This document shows, one piece after another, positions 61,661 through 64,000 of a stretch of 64,000 nucleotides of DNA. The DNA comes from Maylandia zebra (taxonomy: Eukaryota; Chordata; Actinopteri; Cichliformes; Cichlidae): contig NC_135179.1 in assembly GCF_041146795.1 (NCBI RefSeq), positions 14,396,547 through 14,460,546 on the forward strand. The letters are read 5' to 3'. The notes under the pieces are model-generated. The model was not told the origin of the DNA and did not search any database. It saw only the letters and a list, made by a program, of their open reading frames with translations. Within the stretch, counting starts at the first letter, position 1. Each line of letters opens with the position of its first letter. The position numbers and the translations under genes were made by a program.

Positions 61661-61864
61661 ATGGCACCCTGTGGGTTATGGTCAACCGTCCTTGATGCGC
61701 TGTTCAAGCCCACCAAAGAGGTGAAAGATGTTTTCACTGTGGTGTCAGTGAACTGGGTCAGCCCTCTGGTGTCAGCTATATTCACACCAGATGGAGCTGC
61801 AGACATGTCCAGACTGCTACTGCAACTCATTAATCAGGCCGGGGACACAGTGCTATCTGTCTGA
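61661..61864 (+). CDS. Unidentified small ORF, 67 residues, coding-like
   Basis: ATG at 61661 has a strong Kozak context (A at -3, G at +4) and the frame ends with TGA at 61862-61864. Codon use is clearly coding-like, with many G/C third positions in AT-rich surroundings. The other frames and the opposite strand contain stops. The product starts MAPCGLWSTVLDALF and ends NQAGDTVLSV; it is hydrophobic with no clear signal peptide or known motif. It may be an independent small gene, the last exon of a plus-strand gene I could not trace, or a fragment of a decayed retrocopy. It lies in the gap between the converging 3' ends of edrf1 and dhx32 and may overlap the dhx32 3' UTR antisense. Function unknown. 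Confidence 0.35.
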   Translation: MAPCGLWSTVLDALFKPTKEVKDVFTVVSVNWVSPLVSAIFTPDGAADMSRLLLQLINQAGDTVLSV

Positions 61865-62182
61865 TGGCTGAAGAGAGATGAGGAGGAAGGGAAGTCAGAA
61901 AATCTTTAAAGGACTCGATGACAATGTAAAAAATCTTGAACACGTATAAATGCGAATAATATGGGCTTAAAAAGAGCAATATTTTTATTTCATATATTAG
62001 TTCATTTTTTATAGCTATTCAAATATAACATACAAAGACTATATTGGGATTGGGGGTTAGGGCACAGTAACTGTGCCACAAAAAAGTAATACAATTATAG
62101 GATTCTTTACTTGATGATCCAGTCTCTTTCTGTACTATATTGTGCAAAAAGTCCCAATAACTTGAAACAGTGGCTCCATCAG

Positions 62183-63131
62183 TCACTGTATAACACAGCG
62201 GTCAGAAGTCTGATCCTCATGGGATTCCTTTTGTGTTGCTGGTGGTTTCTCTTCTTGGTACTGAGAAGCCCCGTGGTTCAAAATGTTTTGCAGGATGTCT
62301 TTGCTCTCACTCGATGGTAAGTTGTAGAAAAAGTACTGTGGTGCCATCTGAATGAACCTAACGAAGGAGAGAATATTTTAGTGTTCTGTGCACCGAAAAA
62401 AACAACTGTAGACCTTCTAATTTGTGATGAATTTAACTAATGCAAACTTAATTTCAATTTGCAAAGCTGTTTTCGATCTCATTTAGTGCTGAGCGGCACA
62501 CGCCTTTGTTGGAAAGAAGACTTACGCTGTGTCTGCTCCTCATATTCGAGCTACAGTGAACGGATTTGCACATGCTCGGGATGTGAAACGTAAGACAGCA
62601 TGAGAAAGGCTATAGAGCTTTCTCTCCCTCCATTAAGCTGCAGCTCCACATTCTTAGAGATCTGTGCAATCCATAATCCCTTCTTCAACTAGCAGATACT
62701 TAGAAAGCAGGATTATAGGACCTCCCTCCACAACCAGCATGACCAGTCTGAGCTGAACTAGGCCTTTAAATACATACGGTTCAAAGGGGAAGGGGAATGT
62801 GTCCATCTGATTACATTTAAGCCTCCCTCAGAAGGGTGGTCTAAAAAAAAAAAACTGCATCTAGTCATTTATGCAAATGTTAAAGAAGTCAACAAATGAA
62901 AATGTTAAAGGAAGGAAATGGAAACAAGGCTGAGACTTACTCCTGTGGTGTTATGTGGGTTACGGTGCGGAGGCAGTTGTCCTCTGAAAAGGAGTGTTCG
63001 TGGAACAACACCCACTCAGGCAGGCCCAGCTTGGGACTCTTGGCTCCGTAGCCAGACAGAGGATGGATCTGCGCTATGTGCTTGTGGGTTATAATAAAGT
63101 AGTTCCCAGATCCATCCACATCACGTGCCAC
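62183..63131 (-). CDS. dhx32: DEAH-box helicase 32, last two coding exons (partial)
   Basis: Minus-strand exons are 62941-63131 (phase 0 start at VARDVDGSGNYF, GTAAGT donor) and 62183-62357 (ending in TGA). They encode the C-terminal part of a DEAH-box protein: QIHPLSGYG, LGLPEWVLFHEH, NCLRTVTHITPQEF and APQYFFYNLPSSESKDIL. This is the OB-fold region found in DHX15-like helicases. The SSESKDIL tail is like DHX32 rather than DHX15, and synteny (EDRF1 near DHX32) agrees. DHX32 is a putative nuclear and mitochondrial RNA helicase-like protein of unclear substrate. The helicase core lies beyond the right edge. A TTTATT (AATAAA on the minus strand) near 61985 may be its poly(A) signal. Confidence 0.9.
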
Positions 63132-64000
63132 CTGGGAAAAAGAGTTGGTGCAGGATGTGATTTCATACTTGTCATTTTTACCTTTAAATAATACAGTTTT
63201 TAAAAATAAAAACCATAGTAAATGACACACAAAAAAGCTGAATTCACACTCACAATCTGGCAGTCTATATGCAAATATGGAAATAAGTTGAAAGGGAAGG
63301 GGAGGTTAAATAAGCAGTGAGTGAAGTCAAATTTAAAGACGAGGAGTTAAACAAGTGCAAGTTCCGAAAGGAGTAGAAGTGTCGGCTGAGAGGTAGACTC
63401 TGAGAGCACAAAATACGTGGTGTTTAAAGAGTCTGATGAGGTGTTAAGATTGACAGAAGCTGAAATGTGAGCTCGAGCCAAAGCGACGTGATGAACGCAA
63501 CTGAAGTGTGTGGTTAGAATTAAAATATAAATACAGCTAAGTTCAATAACTGAAGTTAGTGTGCAAAGAAGCGAAGATGCAAACCAGTGAAGTCTTTAAT
63601 TAATCAGTCAAAATCTGTATTCAAAGCTGAAGGCAACATGGTGGTAAAGCTGTTGGGGCTAAATAATATAATGATAATGTTTGTCAGCTTTGATTGTTTA
63701 AATTAGTCATAAATTATTCAGCATGTCTTTAATCACCTACATGCTAAATAAATGGAAATGCATTAATATTCGAAATGGGCCCCATTCTTTGACCGTTAAT
63801 TATGGAGACTAAACTCTGAGTGAAATTACACATGATTAAAACACCCTTCATAATGCTGCCATTAGTTCCACTCAGGAGAGTTTAATGTTTTTAAGAGTCT
63901 TTAGAAGGACTGTGGGTGTTTGTTGTAAGCAGAGTATTTAAATTCTCACTGCAGATCGAATACAGTTGCTGTGCTTTCTGGGCTGGAATAAAAAACAACA
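63132..64000 (-). other. dhx32: dhx32 intron, no further exon seen
   Basis: AT-rich sequence upstream of the penultimate dhx32 exon (minus strand). No DEAH-helicase coding block is visible up to the end of the window. Confidence 0.55.

Noticed and set aside
62937..63230. 97-residue frame starting MCHLLWF on the minus strand
   Set aside because: The start is intron read-through. The real exon begins after the CCCAG acceptor at 63131.
1..64000. CRISPR array, bacterial operon or integrated prophage
   Set aside because: The DNA is clearly vertebrate, with introns, SINEs and LINEs. Repeats are microsatellites or transposons, and no spaced direct-repeat array is present.

Overview
This window is nuclear DNA of a ray-finned fish, most likely a percomorph teleost and possibly a cichlid. 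The evidence is long (CA)n arrays, typical fish transposons (L2-type LINEs, an R4/Rex6-type LINE, tRNA-derived SINEs, hAT and Tc1 remnants) and vertebrate multi-exon genes with GT-AG introns. The gene order ctbp2 - tex36 - edrf1 - dhx32 resembles the CTBP2-TEX36-EDRF1-(UROS/BCCIP)-DHX32 block of human 10q26, as I remember it. Species assignment is inference.

Layout. Positions 1-4571 are a transposon pile: an L2-type LINE holds an LTR-retrotransposon remnant, which holds a SINE. The only exon seen in the left two thirds is the first coding exon of ctbp2 on the minus strand (7000-7057). From there to about 42.8 kb I find no other coding exon. That ~35 kb desert, presumably the 5' region of ctbp2, carries microsatellites, SINEs, a decayed Tc1 element, hAT MITEs, a CpG-rich patch at 31.1-31.4 kb, a 25-base G run, and an R4-clade LINE with an uninterrupted ORF (32044-35001) sitting inside a (TA)n tract.

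The right third is gene dense. tex36 (minus, 4 exons, 195 aa) is followed by a 7-exon minus-strand gene (44664-47323) encoding a 251-aa protein. It looks like the N-terminal half of ATG16 (ATG5-binding helix plus coiled coil) and has no WD40 domain. It is head-to-head with edrf1 (plus, 25 coding exons, about 1248 aa), with 1.18 kb between the start codons and ETS-type motifs in the gap. After edrf1 comes an unidentified 67-codon ORF on the plus strand. The last two coding exons of dhx32 follow on the minus strand, and that gene runs off the right edge.

All exon models were built by hand from reading frame, splice sites and phase. Every junction given for tex36, the ATG16-like gene, edrf1 and dhx32 keeps the frame. 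The ATG16-like gene and the intact R4-type LINE are the most interesting items.
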